Source of the DNA: Guptibacillus hwajinpoensis
GTDB lineage: Bacteria > Bacillota > Bacilli > Bacillales > Guptibacillaceae
Direction of reading: 5' to 3'
Length of the DNA stretch: 64,000 nt
NCBI RefSeq assembly: GCF_020171785.1
Contig: NZ_JAIVAE010000010.1
Coordinates: 124,001 to 188,000, forward strand
This document shows positions 1-8,548 of the stretch, piece after piece; position 1 is the first letter of the stretch; each line of letters begins with the position of its first letter. The position numbers and the translations under genes were made by a program. The notes under the pieces are model-generated. The model was given only the letters and a program-made list of their open reading frames with translations, was not told where the DNA came from and searched no databases.

Positions 1-36
1 TGTTGTAAACCATCGATTAAACCATATTCTTGTCAT
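1..36 (-). CDS. 5' fragment of next Ter-module gene (possible ATP-grasp protein)
   Basis: A start codon at 36-34 on the minus strand is preceded by a good ribosome site (AAGGAG, 6 nt away) and opens a frame reading MTRIWFNRWFTT before the window ends. It lies 26 nt downstream of the TerA/TerD-like gene in the same direction, so it is probably the next gene of the same operon. From memory, ATP-grasp proteins of Ter stress clusters begin with a similar WFNRWFS-type segment; with only 12 residues visible this remains a guess. Confidence 0.5.
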   Translation of the reverse strand, partial: MTRIWFNRWFTT

Positions 37-62
37 GTTTGACTCCTTCTTTTGTATGAAAG

Positions 63-737
63 CTATTTAGATCCTGCGGTCCATTTCATCTTCCATTTGT
101 AGGCCCGATCCATTTGTTGATGTCCACTGAAGTACTCTACAAGTCTTCTTACTTTAAATGTCTTATCATTAATATTTTCGATCATGGCAATGGCACACAT
201 ATTTTGTCCGTTGCGATGATCATCTAATTTCACAGTAATATCCTCTCCATCATCGTATGTTAACGTGACAACCCCATCAGCTTCCGACCAATTTACTGCT
301 CCTTCATAGATAAATGCATAAATGAGAACGCGCTTGATTTCTGAAATACGACTCCCATTAATTCGCAAGTTTTCTCCACCAGCAACTGCACCCGTTCGAT
401 CATCCGCATCCAATTGCATATAAGGAATTTGATCAAAAGACCCATATGCGTTCCCTAGCGCTTGAACGCACCCCTTTTTTCCGTTCTTCAATTCAAAGAG
501 GCAACCGAGATCGAGGTCTGTATGTTGATTTTGTGTTTTATTCTTAAACAAACTAGAGAAAAATCCAGATGACTGCTCATTGCTTCCTTCAGTCCAATTA
601 AGATTGACGAGGATCTCGCCTAAAGGCATGCTTGTTTTTGAAAGATTAATGGAATCGCCCTTTTTCTTCAATTCAATCATTTCGCCACCCCAATCCATAA
701 GATCATATTCCAATTTTAAACATTCGACAGATTTCAA
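63..737 (-). CDS. TerD/TerA-family stress (tellurium resistance) protein
   Basis: This 224-residue protein has the features of the TerD domain family, calcium-binding cytoplasmic proteins of the Ter stress systems: an opening IELKKKGDSINLSK strand, a DLDLGCLFEL segment, and a DADDRTGAVAGGENLRING acidic loop (about residues 110-129) typical of the Ca-binding site. The C-terminal third (DHRNGQNMCAIAMIEN to VEYFSGHQQMDRAYKWKMKW) fits the TerA subtype better than classic TerD/TerE. The start used is TTG at 737, 4 nt after AAAGGAG. An ATG at 680, preceded by GGGGTGG, would start the protein exactly at the domain and is a serious alternative. It reads toward a further gene at the window edge. The biochemical role of Ter proteins is only partly understood. 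Confidence 0.8.
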   Translation of the reverse strand: MKSVECLKLEYDLMDWGGEMIELKKKGDSINLSKTSMPLGEILVNLNWTEGSNEQSSGFFSSLFKNKTQNQHTDLDLGCLFELKNGKKGCVQALGNAYGSFDQIPYMQLDADDRTGAVAGGENLRINGSRISEIKRVLIYAFIYEGAVNWSEADGVVTLTYDDGEDITVKLDDHRNGQNMCAIAMIENINDKTFKVRRLVEYFSGHQQMDRAYKWKMKWTAGSK

Positions 738-789
738 AATACTCCTTTATTCGTCAAAAAATTGTTATCTACTGTGTACGAAAGTAAAT

Positions 790-833
790 GAAAAAGAGTT
801 AGACCAAGTAAACCTTGACCCAACTCTTTTTTC
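790..833 (-). terminator. Rho-independent terminator of the glucan operon
   Basis: On the minus strand a 17-bp stem (AAAAGAGTTGGGTCAAG against CTTGGTCTAACTCTTTT) pairs fully when G-U pairs are allowed, with a 5-nt loop and a T-rich 3' side. It lies just after the GH16 stop codon. On the plus strand the same stem would contain A-C mismatches, so it is directional. Confidence 0.8.
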
Positions 834-869
834 GACAATTTCTTCCCTTTATCGGGTAGTGACAGGCAC
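831..869 (+). repeat. Dispersed 39-bp element, copy 1
   Basis: The sequence is TTCGACAA-N14-CGGGTAGTGACAGGCAC. The same two blocks, at the same 22-nt offset, recur at 12096-12134 and 18742-18780. This copy overlaps the last codons of the GH16 gene and encodes its final residues PVTTR on the minus strand. The left block resembles a Spo0A box (TTCGACAA). Confidence 0.8.
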
Positions 870-3800
870 TATCTCTACGTTATCTAACACGATCGTTGAT
901 GGCGTAGCAGTACCATCAATTTTTCCAACTTCAAAGACAATCTTTCCATTTGCACTTGTTGCTTGATCCATCTGGAACATAAACGAATGCGTTTCTACTT
1001 CTTCTCCAATCGAAACCTTTTTTGTTTCCATGAACGGAATGAACCAAGGATCTGATGTTAATGGTTCACCGATAACAACGTTAATATCTTTTGTCACTGT
1101 GGCGTTAGCATCAAATGATACAGTATACGTTGTTCCTTCTTCTAAGAAAAGATTTTCCTGGAATACTTGAGGACTGTATGACTGCTCACCCGTTTTTGAA
1201 ACCATGATCTTCATCTGGCCATCTTCATGAGTGATTTCTCCTTCAGCTTTACCGCTCCACTGATCTCCCCACCAAGAGCCCCAATTTGTTAATCCATCGG
1301 AAAAATCACCATTTCTTATTACGGTTTCAGTATCGGATTGCTCTGGTGAAAAGATGAGCCAATCTAAGTTCAGATTAGCCGCATTCACCTGAAGCGTTTG
1401 AAGACCCTTTTCTAAATAGATTGTGTCTGTAACAGTTTTCCAAGTCCCCCATCCACCTGTTTGGGCAACGTCGATAGAAGTTAGTTGATCGGCTTCTCCA
1501 ACTAAAATTTCACCCATTTCTCGTGTGCCATCGTACACATTCCCCGCTTTACTCAACAATGTGACATTAGCTCCATCTCGACCTGAAGCGACTTGATAAC
1601 GTACAGTATAATTGCCCTCTTCTTTCACATCTACTGCATACTGCATCCAATCACCTTCATCAATCCAGCCAACACTTTTGCCATCTTCTCCAATCTGAAC
1701 GCCGGACATCGATTGAAAATCTTCTGCCTCTACTTTCGTTACGCCTTCAATCGTAACGGGTGGTGCTACGCGTTTCATTTCTACATTATCAATCGTAACG
1801 CTCGAGCGATTGCTTCCGCCTAGTAAAAATTCAAATACCGTTTTAGAATCGGTTTCTTTCATATCAATCATAACTTGATAAGAGCTCATCTCTTCTGTAA
1901 TGGAAATGTTCTCATCCCTAACATACTCCTGTGAACGAGCTTTATCTGTCAATCGTACTCCAATTGATCTTGCTTCATCCGCTTTTGCATCGAAGGTCAG
2001 AACGTAAACACCTTCTTCTACATTCAAATTATCCTGACTGAGACGTACGTCCTCAAGTTCATTTGATTGTTTAACATCAACTGTCATTTCACGAGATGGA
2101 ATTGCTTCACCTACAGAAGCACTTGCCTTCGCTTTTCCTTCCTTCTCAAGATCCCAGAAAACCATTCGGTCATTTCCTTGATCAAATGTTCCGTTGTAAA
2201 TATAGTTACCAGTAGGAAGAACTTTTTTCGACGCATTCGGATCCTTTGGCAGTTTAACGAGACTGACATTATCAATCCAAACTGGTAAATCTGAACTCTG
2301 CCCCATGTTGAACTCGATGCGGGAATGAGGATCTGTCCCATTTTCCATCTCAAATTCGTATGAGTAAGTTTGATAATTTGAAGACAGGTTTACACTTTTA
2401 TCTGACAGATATCTAGCAAACCCCTGCTCAGGACCAGAAACATTCACAACCATTCCACGATCACCGCTTGAGCGTGCATGAAACGAAAGCTTATAACGTT
2501 CGCCATTCTCAAGTGGTACATTGGGTTGAACAAACTGAACCGCATATGACTGGTCGCCTGGATCAGATATCGTCACATTTGCTTCTCCATCGACTACAGT
2601 CACTTCCCCTACACCACCAAATAAATCGGATGGTTCAAAGGGTTGAAAATCCCAGTATTCGAGGTCTGTATCAAATTGACCGTTATAAACGTAGTCACCA
2701 TTTATCGGTTCTCGTAAATCTTGAACACTTTCTTCAGTTATCGGCCGCTCGCCTGCTTCACGGTACTCACCATCAAGCTCATATACTTTCACATAATCAA
2801 CGAGCATCTGGTTTGGAAATAGAGTTGACTCATCTGGGTAACCTGGCCAATTTCCTCCAACAGCTAAGTTAAGCTGTAAGAAAAAATCGCGATCGAAAGG
2901 TGCAGGATACGTATAAGGTGCCGCTTCATTTTCATTTTTAGTAAACCAGTCATTTTGCTTTGCATAAAGAATACCATCTACATACCAGCGAAATTCGCCT
3001 GGCTCCCAGTCTAATGTAAACGTATGATACTCATCTGAGAAATCGCCTACAGGAAGATCATAGGATTCACCTGTATTCTTCCACGGCTTTCCGTAATGTA
3101 GAGTTCCATATACGGTATCAGGATCATGGCCGAGAAGCTCCATAATATCGATTTCACCAGTTGCTGGCCAACCTGAATAAAGCTCATAATCTGTCGGCAT
3201 CATCCAGATCGCTGGCCACATCCCCTGTCCTTTTGGAAGTTTCGCTTTAATTTCATATCGTCCATACGTCCAATCGCCTTTATTCTGGGTGGTTAACTTT
3301 GCAGATGTATAGTCATTTCCTCTGAATTGCTCCTTATGAGCCTCAATGACTAAAGATCCATCTTCCACACGAGCGTTTTTTTCTCGATTCGTATAATTTT
3401 GCCACTCGTTGTTCCCATAACCACCGCCACCTTGGACAAAGTTCCACTTTTCTTCGTTAATTGACTCACCATTAAATTCATCTTCCCATACGAGGTTCCA
3501 TTCTTCTTTTTGAATGTCGCTTTTCTTTAACTCAATTTGCTTATAGTCCACGATTTCATTATCTTCATCAAGGACGTAAAGCATCACGAACTTGTTAATT
3601 TCTTCATCCACACCAGATAAATCTGTTCCAGAGACATAAGGATTCGTAACAGTCCGATCACTCGGCACAGCTTCTCCTACTTTAGCTTTGATTGCTTTAT
3701 TTGAGATCTTCACAGCAAGATGCAGATCATCTTGAACAGAAGCTCTCAATTTTGTTGTTCCGTGGACTTTCCCTTTCATTACAGCAGGATGAAAGGGTTT

Positions 3801-3920
3801 CGCAACAACTTGTTCACTATCGTTTTTTTCTTTTCCTTTATCGTGACTGGAGGCAGCGGTTGGAATCGCAGGACTTAAAGCAAGAACACCGGCAAGTAGA
3901 ACGGGTATAACACTTCGCAT
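849..3920 (-). CDS. Secreted GH16 endo-beta-1,3-glucanase (laminarinase) with CBMs
   Basis: A 1023-residue secreted enzyme that should cut beta-1,3-glucans outside the cell. Residues 1-24 form a signal peptide. Residues about 140-382 are a GH16 catalytic domain with the active-site motif GEIDIME (nucleophile E256, acid/base E261), preceded by WPAIWMMP. Downstream, residues about 408-557 and 570-717 look like CBM4/9 modules (each starts YNGxFD and ends WIDNVSL or TIDNVEM), 727-858 is a CBM6-like module (VEAEDF to LNLDWLIFSPE), and 866-1018 is a third CBM4/9 module. The start has GAGGAGG 10 nt upstream. It is the last gene of the sugar operon, 35 nt after GH30, and is followed by a terminator. 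The last residues VPVTTR lie inside a dispersed 39-bp repeat, so the natural C-terminus may have been altered. Confidence 0.93.
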   Translation of the reverse strand: MRSVIPVLLAGVLALSPAIPTAASSHDKGKEKNDSEQVVAKPFHPAVMKGKVHGTTKLRASVQDDLHLAVKISNKAIKAKVGEAVPSDRTVTNPYVSGTDLSGVDEEINKFVMLYVLDEDNEIVDYKQIELKKSDIQKEEWNLVWEDEFNGESINEEKWNFVQGGGGYGNNEWQNYTNREKNARVEDGSLVIEAHKEQFRGNDYTSAKLTTQNKGDWTYGRYEIKAKLPKGQGMWPAIWMMPTDYELYSGWPATGEIDIMELLGHDPDTVYGTLHYGKPWKNTGESYDLPVGDFSDEYHTFTLDWEPGEFRWYVDGILYAKQNDWFTKNENEAAPYTYPAPFDRDFFLQLNLAVGGNWPGYPDESTLFPNQMLVDYVKVYELDGEYREAGERPITEESVQDLREPINGDYVYNGQFDTDLEYWDFQPFEPSDLFGGVGEVTVVDGEANVTISDPGDQSYAVQFVQPNVPLENGERYKLSFHARSSGDRGMVVNVSGPEQGFARYLSDKSVNLSSNYQTYSYEFEMENGTDPHSRIEFNMGQSSDLPVWIDNVSLVKLPKDPNASKKVLPTGNYIYNGTFDQGNDRMVFWDLEKEGKAKASASVGEAIPSREMTVDVKQSNELEDVRLSQDNLNVEEGVYVLTFDAKADEARSIGVRLTDKARSQEYVRDENISITEEMSSYQVMIDMKETDSKTVFEFLLGGSNRSSVTIDNVEMKRVAPPVTIEGVTKVEAEDFQSMSGVQIGEDGKSVGWIDEGDWMQYAVDVKEEGNYTVRYQVASGRDGANVTLLSKAGNVYDGTREMGEILVGEADQLTSIDVAQTGGWGTWKTVTDTIYLEKGLQTLQVNAANLNLDWLIFSPEQSDTETVIRNGDFSDGLTNWGSWWGDQWSGKAEGEITHEDGQMKIMVSKTGEQSYSPQVFQENLFLEEGTTYTVSFDANATVTKDINVVIGEPLTSDPWFIPFMETKKVSIGEEVETHSFMFQMDQATSANGKIVFEVGKIDGTATPSTIVLDNVEIVPVTTR

Positions 3921-3955
3921 AAAAAATGGTCCTCCTCAAATTTTAAAAGATGTCT

Positions 3956-5296
3956 TTATATAAGAATTGTAGAGATCGAATGACCAGGCATCTGGACAGC
4001 TACATTCTGTTCCTCGAGCTCCAGATTAACAGCATGTTCTTCATCATTTTCATTCATAAGAATAACGACTATTTCTCCAGTCGGATTTTGAAAAGCCGTT
4101 AGTTGAATAGCATTGTTAGAAGCAGTACATGATATCCGAACGGCGCCAGGCTTTACATACTTACTAAAGTGACCGATATAATAAAAAGAACTATTGTAAT
4201 GAACTTCACCTGTTTTCGTATCAACAATGACCGGTGCATCACAATAATTTCCTACGTGATTCGGACCGCCTTCTTCATTCAATACAATATTCCAATCAAT
4301 CCATGCTTCTAAGTAGTTGTTCAAGTCTCCAATTATGTTCCGCGCGTATCGCTCACCAGTATGCCACGCACCGAGTTGCACTCCTCCTTCAATGCAACCT
4401 TCTGTGAAGATAAGGTGCTTATCAGGGAAAGCATTGTGAACTTTTGAAAGATTTTCGAACTCCTCAGAAACGTACCAATGAAGTCCAGTTCCCCAAACAT
4501 ATTGAGCTGCTTCTGGGTCAGACAAAACTTTACTTGCCCGTTCATAAACAACGTCTCGATTGTGGTCCCAGATAATCACTTTAAGATCGTCTCTACCGTT
4601 CTTCCGTATTTCGGGTCCAAGGTGGTTTTTAATGAAATCTCGTTCTTCTTCTGCTGTATAAAGACAAGAGTCCCATACTTGCTTTGCTTCAGGTTCATTC
4701 TGGATCGTTAATCCCCAAATCGGGATACCTTCCGCTTCCATTGCGTCAACATACTTCATGTAATAGTTCGCCCAAGTTGATTGAAACTCAGGAAGAAGCT
4801 TTCCACCATGATTCATTTCATGATTGCTTTTCATCCAATGCGGAGGACTCCATGGCGAAGAAACGATAGATAAGCTTACTCCAGCTACCTTAGTCGCATC
4901 TTTTATCAATGGAATGACAAGTTCCTTTTCCCGCTCAATTGAAAAGGTTGATAAAGATGTATCATTTTCTTCAACATACGTATAGTTACCTAACGAAAAA
5001 TCACAGCTATTTATATGAGTACGACCGAAACGATAACCAAGTCCTTCTTCTGGATGAAAATAGCGATGAATAACTTCATTCCTTTTCTCTTCGCTAATAA
5101 GAGAAAGGGTATGAGCAGATGCCTCTGTAAAGGCACCACCAAACCCTAGTAATGTTTGATAGGTTTCATTTGGATTCAGCTTAATCTGAGTAGCATCTTC
5201 ATTTGGAAGAGATGAGACTTCTAGTGGTTCTTTAACGTTAAGAAGATCTCCATTATCTCTAGCCGATTGAATATGAGTCATTGTTTTTGTTTTCAC
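3956..5296 (-). CDS. GH30-family glycosidase (glucosylceramidase/beta-1,6-glucanase type), cytoplasmic
   Basis: A 446-residue GH30 clan-A glycosidase. LGFGGAFTEAS opens the barrel, SPWSPPHWMK is a family hallmark, the acid/base is E201 in QNEPE, and the nucleophile is E299 in FTEG. There is no signal peptide, so it should act on imported oligosaccharides; several GH30 enzymes cleave beta-1,6 bonds, which occur as branches in laminarin (inference). I choose GTG at 5296, which has AAGGAAGGGG 7 nt upstream. An in-frame ATG at 5320 lacks a ribosome site and would overlap the GH1 gene. It sits between GH1 and GH16 in one operon. Confidence 0.88.
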   Translation of the reverse strand: MKTKTMTHIQSARDNGDLLNVKEPLEVSSLPNEDATQIKLNPNETYQTLLGFGGAFTEASAHTLSLISEEKRNEVIHRYFHPEEGLGYRFGRTHINSCDFSLGNYTYVEENDTSLSTFSIEREKELVIPLIKDATKVAGVSLSIVSSPWSPPHWMKSNHEMNHGGKLLPEFQSTWANYYMKYVDAMEAEGIPIWGLTIQNEPEAKQVWDSCLYTAEEERDFIKNHLGPEIRKNGRDDLKVIIWDHNRDVVYERASKVLSDPEAAQYVWGTGLHWYVSEEFENLSKVHNAFPDKHLIFTEGCIEGGVQLGAWHTGERYARNIIGDLNNYLEAWIDWNIVLNEEGGPNHVGNYCDAPVIVDTKTGEVHYNSSFYYIGHFSKYVKPGAVRISCTASNNAIQLTAFQNPTGEIVVILMNENDEEHAVNLELEEQNVAVQMPGHSISTILI

Positions 5297-5312
5297 AGAA
5301 TGCCCCTTCCTT

Positions 5313-6659
5313 TTATGCATTGAGTGGCAGAACGGATCCTCTATTCTTCACAATATCCGCATACCACAATGCACTGTCTTTCCAGATTCGTTCCTGCGTT
5401 TCATAATTCACGTAGATTATGCCAAAACGCTTATCATACCCAAAGCTCCATTCGAAATTATCAAGCAACGACCACAAATAGTAACCCTGAATGTTCATGC
5501 CATCTTCATTTAAATCTGAAACAGCTTGAAGATGCTTTTCTACGTAATCGATTCGCTTTTGATCGTGAACTCGTCCGTCTTCCACCTTATCATCGTACGC
5601 TGCGCCATTTTCCGTAATATAAATTGGAAGATCTGTATATTCATTTCTTAATCTTCTAATGAGGTCCTTAAATTCATTTGGTGCGATATCCCAGCCCATT
5701 CCGGTTTTTTCGTAATCAGAATATGCCCCCTGGGTCATAAAATCATTGGCCGCATTAAATTCGACTAAACCACGGCTATAAAAGTTAATACCGAAGAAAT
5801 CGCATTGTGTAGAGATTGTCTGCAAATCGCCATCTTGAATAAAATCAAAATTATGAACATATTTAGAGAACAAGTTCATCATGTCTACCGGGTAGCTTCC
5901 TTTAAAAACTGGATCTAAGAACCAGCGATTCGAGTAACCATCTGAGTTATTTGCTGCAAGGCGATCGTTAACTGAATCCGTTTTCGGATAAACAGGCGAT
6001 AAATTTAACGTAATCCCAATGGATGTCGTCGAAGTAAATTCATTTTTCAACAGATTCACCGCTTCTCCATGAGATAAAAGCATATGGTGAACAGCACGAA
6101 CAGCTTCATCTAAGTTCGTATGTCCTGGAGCATGAACGCCCATATGATACCCAAGGAAGCCAGCACACCAAGGTTCGTTGTGCGTAATCCATGAATCTAC
6201 TAATCCATCAAGCTCACGGAAGCAAACTTTTGCATAATCCAAGAACCACTCGACTGAATCTCGGTTGACCCATCCGCCTTCTTCATGTGCCCACATTGGA
6301 AGGTCCCAGTGGTAGAGAGTAACAGCTGGCTTAATGCCTTCTTCACGCAATCGTTTTGCTAATGTTTTGTAGAAGGCCATTCCGTCTGGATTATAATCCC
6401 CCTTCGCTGGGAATATTCGTGGCCAAGCGATGGAGAAGCGGTAACTGTCTACCCCAAGTTCTTTAATAATTTGGATGTCTTCTTCATAGCGATGGTAGTG
6501 ATCACAAGCTACATTACCATTGTGCTGTTCATACACTTTACCTGGGATATCACAGAACATGTCCCAGATGGAAGGAGTTCTTCCTCCCTCGTTGTGGGCT
6601 CCTTCAATTTGATACGAAGATGTTGCCGTTCCAAACGTAAAGTCTTTATTGAAATTCAT
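5313..6659 (-). CDS. bglA: GH1 beta-glucosidase
   Basis: A 448-residue cytoplasmic GH1 retaining beta-glucosidase that hydrolyses glucose from the non-reducing end of imported beta-glucans. The N-terminal signature FTFGTATSSYQIEGA is clear. The acid/base is E162 in THNEPW (more often TxNEP) and the nucleophile is E350 in YITENG. Length is normal for the family. It follows the MalG-like permease by 14 nt with a GGGGAG-type ribosome site, and its end abuts GH30. Final glucose release from laminari-oligosaccharides is the expected role; cellobiose or gentiobiose are also possible substrates. Confidence 0.9.
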   Translation of the reverse strand: MNFNKDFTFGTATSSYQIEGAHNEGGRTPSIWDMFCDIPGKVYEQHNGNVACDHYHRYEEDIQIIKELGVDSYRFSIAWPRIFPAKGDYNPDGMAFYKTLAKRLREEGIKPAVTLYHWDLPMWAHEEGGWVNRDSVEWFLDYAKVCFRELDGLVDSWITHNEPWCAGFLGYHMGVHAPGHTNLDEAVRAVHHMLLSHGEAVNLLKNEFTSTTSIGITLNLSPVYPKTDSVNDRLAANNSDGYSNRWFLDPVFKGSYPVDMMNLFSKYVHNFDFIQDGDLQTISTQCDFFGINFYSRGLVEFNAANDFMTQGAYSDYEKTGMGWDIAPNEFKDLIRRLRNEYTDLPIYITENGAAYDDKVEDGRVHDQKRIDYVEKHLQAVSDLNEDGMNIQGYYLWSLLDNFEWSFGYDKRFGIIYVNYETQERIWKDSALWYADIVKNRGSVLPLNA

Positions 6660-6673
6660 ATACTTCCACTCCC

Positions 6674-7585
6674 CTACTCTTTAACAGCTCCTGCTGAAAT
6701 ACTATTAACGATGTATTTAGATAAAAATAGAAAGGCGATCATGATCGGTACAACAGAAATTGCGATACCTAGATACATAGAACCTAAATTCTGTGCGACC
6801 TGTGAACCTTTTAGGAATCCCATCAAAACCGGTAGCGTGTACTTTTCTGGTGAAAATAGAATCACTAACGGCATAATGTAGTTGTTCCATGAGCCGATGA
6901 AAGTAAAGATCGACATCGTTGCTACTGCTGGCATCATGATCGGAATCGCAACCGTATGGAAGATCCGCAATTCGCTTGCTCCGTCAATCCGAGCCGCTTC
7001 AATTAAACTAGGATGAAGCGTTGTTTGAATGTACTGACGTAAGAAGAAAACGACAAATGGACTAGCAACTGCAGGAACAATCAATGGGATGAATGTATCC
7101 AGAATGCCAAGGTTTTTACAAAGCTCATAGAACCCAATAAGACCTAACTGACCTGGTACCATCATCATCACAAGCATAAAAACGAACAAGAAATTTTTAC
7201 CTTTAAATGTATAGAAAGCAAAGCCATACGCAGTTAGAGCTGAAAAGTAACCAGTTAAAAGCGTCACAAGTACCGAAATTATTAAACTATTTTTAAAACC
7301 ATTCCAGATGTTTACGTATTCCATCATCGTGCGATAGTTCTCCATTAGTGCTGTACCAGGAATTAATGTAAACCCAGTAAGAATCGCATCATTTGAACGC
7401 GTTGCATTGACAAGCATCATAAGGAATGGAATAAAACAAATAACCGCAGTTAAAATGAGTAGCGTATAAATGATTCCCTTCACACTCGAGCGACGCTTCT
7501 TCGTCTTCTTTTCTTGAGGGATTAGCGTTCTTTTTGCCAATTGTTCAGGCGTCACATTGTTTTCGATTTCTGATCGGTCGATCAT
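6674..7585 (-). CDS. Carbohydrate ABC transporter permease (MalG type)
   Basis: A 303-residue inner-membrane permease of the CUT1 sugar ABC family, with about six transmembrane helices and a cytoplasmic N-terminal tail rich in Lys/Arg. The EAA loop appears as EAARIDGASELRIFHTVAIP at about residues 196-215, which contacts the ATPase. The start lies immediately after the MalF-like gene (3-nt gap), so the two are translationally coupled. No ATP-binding subunit is encoded in the cluster; Bacillus sugar importers commonly share MsmX, which is the likely partner here (inference). Confidence 0.9.
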   Translation of the reverse strand: MIDRSEIENNVTPEQLAKRTLIPQEKKTKKRRSSVKGIIYTLLILTAVICFIPFLMMLVNATRSNDAILTGFTLIPGTALMENYRTMMEYVNIWNGFKNSLIISVLVTLLTGYFSALTAYGFAFYTFKGKNFLFVFMLVMMMVPGQLGLIGFYELCKNLGILDTFIPLIVPAVASPFVVFFLRQYIQTTLHPSLIEAARIDGASELRIFHTVAIPIMMPAVATMSIFTFIGSWNNYIMPLVILFSPEKYTLPVLMGFLKGSQVAQNLGSMYLGIAISVVPIMIAFLFLSKYIVNSISAGAVKE

Positions 7586-7588
7586 GAT

Positions 7589-8488
7589 TTACACCCGCCT
7601 CGCTTGTTTACGCTCGTTGCCATACATTGATTTAAAGACAATTGCTGAGAAAATCACTGTAATAATAAACAGCCCGTATGCAACGGCAGCAGCGTAACCA
7701 TAATTGTTGTACTTAAATGCCTGGTTGTATAAGTAGAGAACCATCGTATTTAACGATCCATCCGGAGAACCAATACCATCTGTTAAAAGCATAGGTAAAT
7801 CAAAGAGCTGGAGACCACCAATTAACGAGGTAATCATAATGTAAAGAAGGATCGGCTTTAACAAAGGAAGCGTAATTTTGGTGAAGGTTTGCCAACGATT
7901 CGCTCCGTCAATTAAAGCAGCTTCATAGAAATCAGTGGAAATTCCTGATACTCCCGCCATAACGACGATGAAGGAATGGCCAAACCACATCCATGTGAGA
8001 ATAAGAGATACTGAAAGTTGAGCAGTTGTTGGCTGATTCAACCAGTTAATAGGCTCTGAGATAACCCCGATATTCATTAAAACCATATTTAACGATCCGT
8101 GCTGCCAATCTAGTAGAATGCCAAATAATAGAGCTACCGAACTGACGGTAATTAAATTTGGTAGATAGAAGATCGAGCGGAAGAATGAAAGTCCCTTCAT
8201 CTTCACTCGCGCGTCTGAGAAAATCATAGCTAGAATAAGGGCAATGACAATTTGGAGAGCAAAGTTCACACCCCAGATTTTCCATGTATTAAAAAATGCC
8301 TCTACAAAATAGGAGTCAGCAATTAATCGTTGGTAGTTCGCAAAGCCTACTACTTCTGCTGTTCCACTACCGCTGTAATTTGTAAAACTATAGTAGAAGG
8401 TTAGTGCTACTGGATAGATATTAAATATGAGAAAAATGATCCAAAACGGAGCTATAAAGGCATAGCCATAGCGGTTCAGATTCTTCAT
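7589..8488 (-). CDS. Sugar ABC transporter permease (MalF type)
   Basis: A 299-residue CUT1 permease with about six transmembrane segments. The EAA loop reads EAALIDGANRWQTFTKITLP (about residues 190-209). The start has AAAGGAG 7 nt upstream. It follows the solute-binding protein gene with a 60-nt gap containing a stem-loop, and is coupled to the MalG-type gene. Together they should import beta-glucan oligosaccharides produced by the GH16 enzyme. Confidence 0.9.
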   Translation of the reverse strand: MKNLNRYGYAFIAPFWIIFLIFNIYPVALTFYYSFTNYSGSGTAEVVGFANYQRLIADSYFVEAFFNTWKIWGVNFALQIVIALILAMIFSDARVKMKGLSFFRSIFYLPNLITVSSVALLFGILLDWQHGSLNMVLMNIGVISEPINWLNQPTTAQLSVSLILTWMWFGHSFIVVMAGVSGISTDFYEAALIDGANRWQTFTKITLPLLKPILLYIMITSLIGGLQLFDLPMLLTDGIGSPDGSLNTMVLYLYNQAFKYNNYGYAAAVAYGLFIITVIFSAIVFKSMYGNERKQARRV

Positions 8489-8513
8489 CTCGTCGCTCCT
8501 TTCAAAATAAGAT

Positions 8514-8541
8514 AAGCGGTATAAGAATCCTTACACCGCTT
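8514..8541 (-). other. Intercistronic stem-loop between binding-protein and permease genes
   Basis: AAGCGGTGTAAG and CTTATACCGCTT form a 12-bp stem with a 4-nt loop (one G-U pair) right after the binding-protein stop codon. There is no following T-run, so it looks like an mRNA-stabilising or processing hairpin that raises binding-protein output relative to the permeases, rather than a full terminator. Confidence 0.65.
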
Positions 8542-8548
8542 ACACTTC

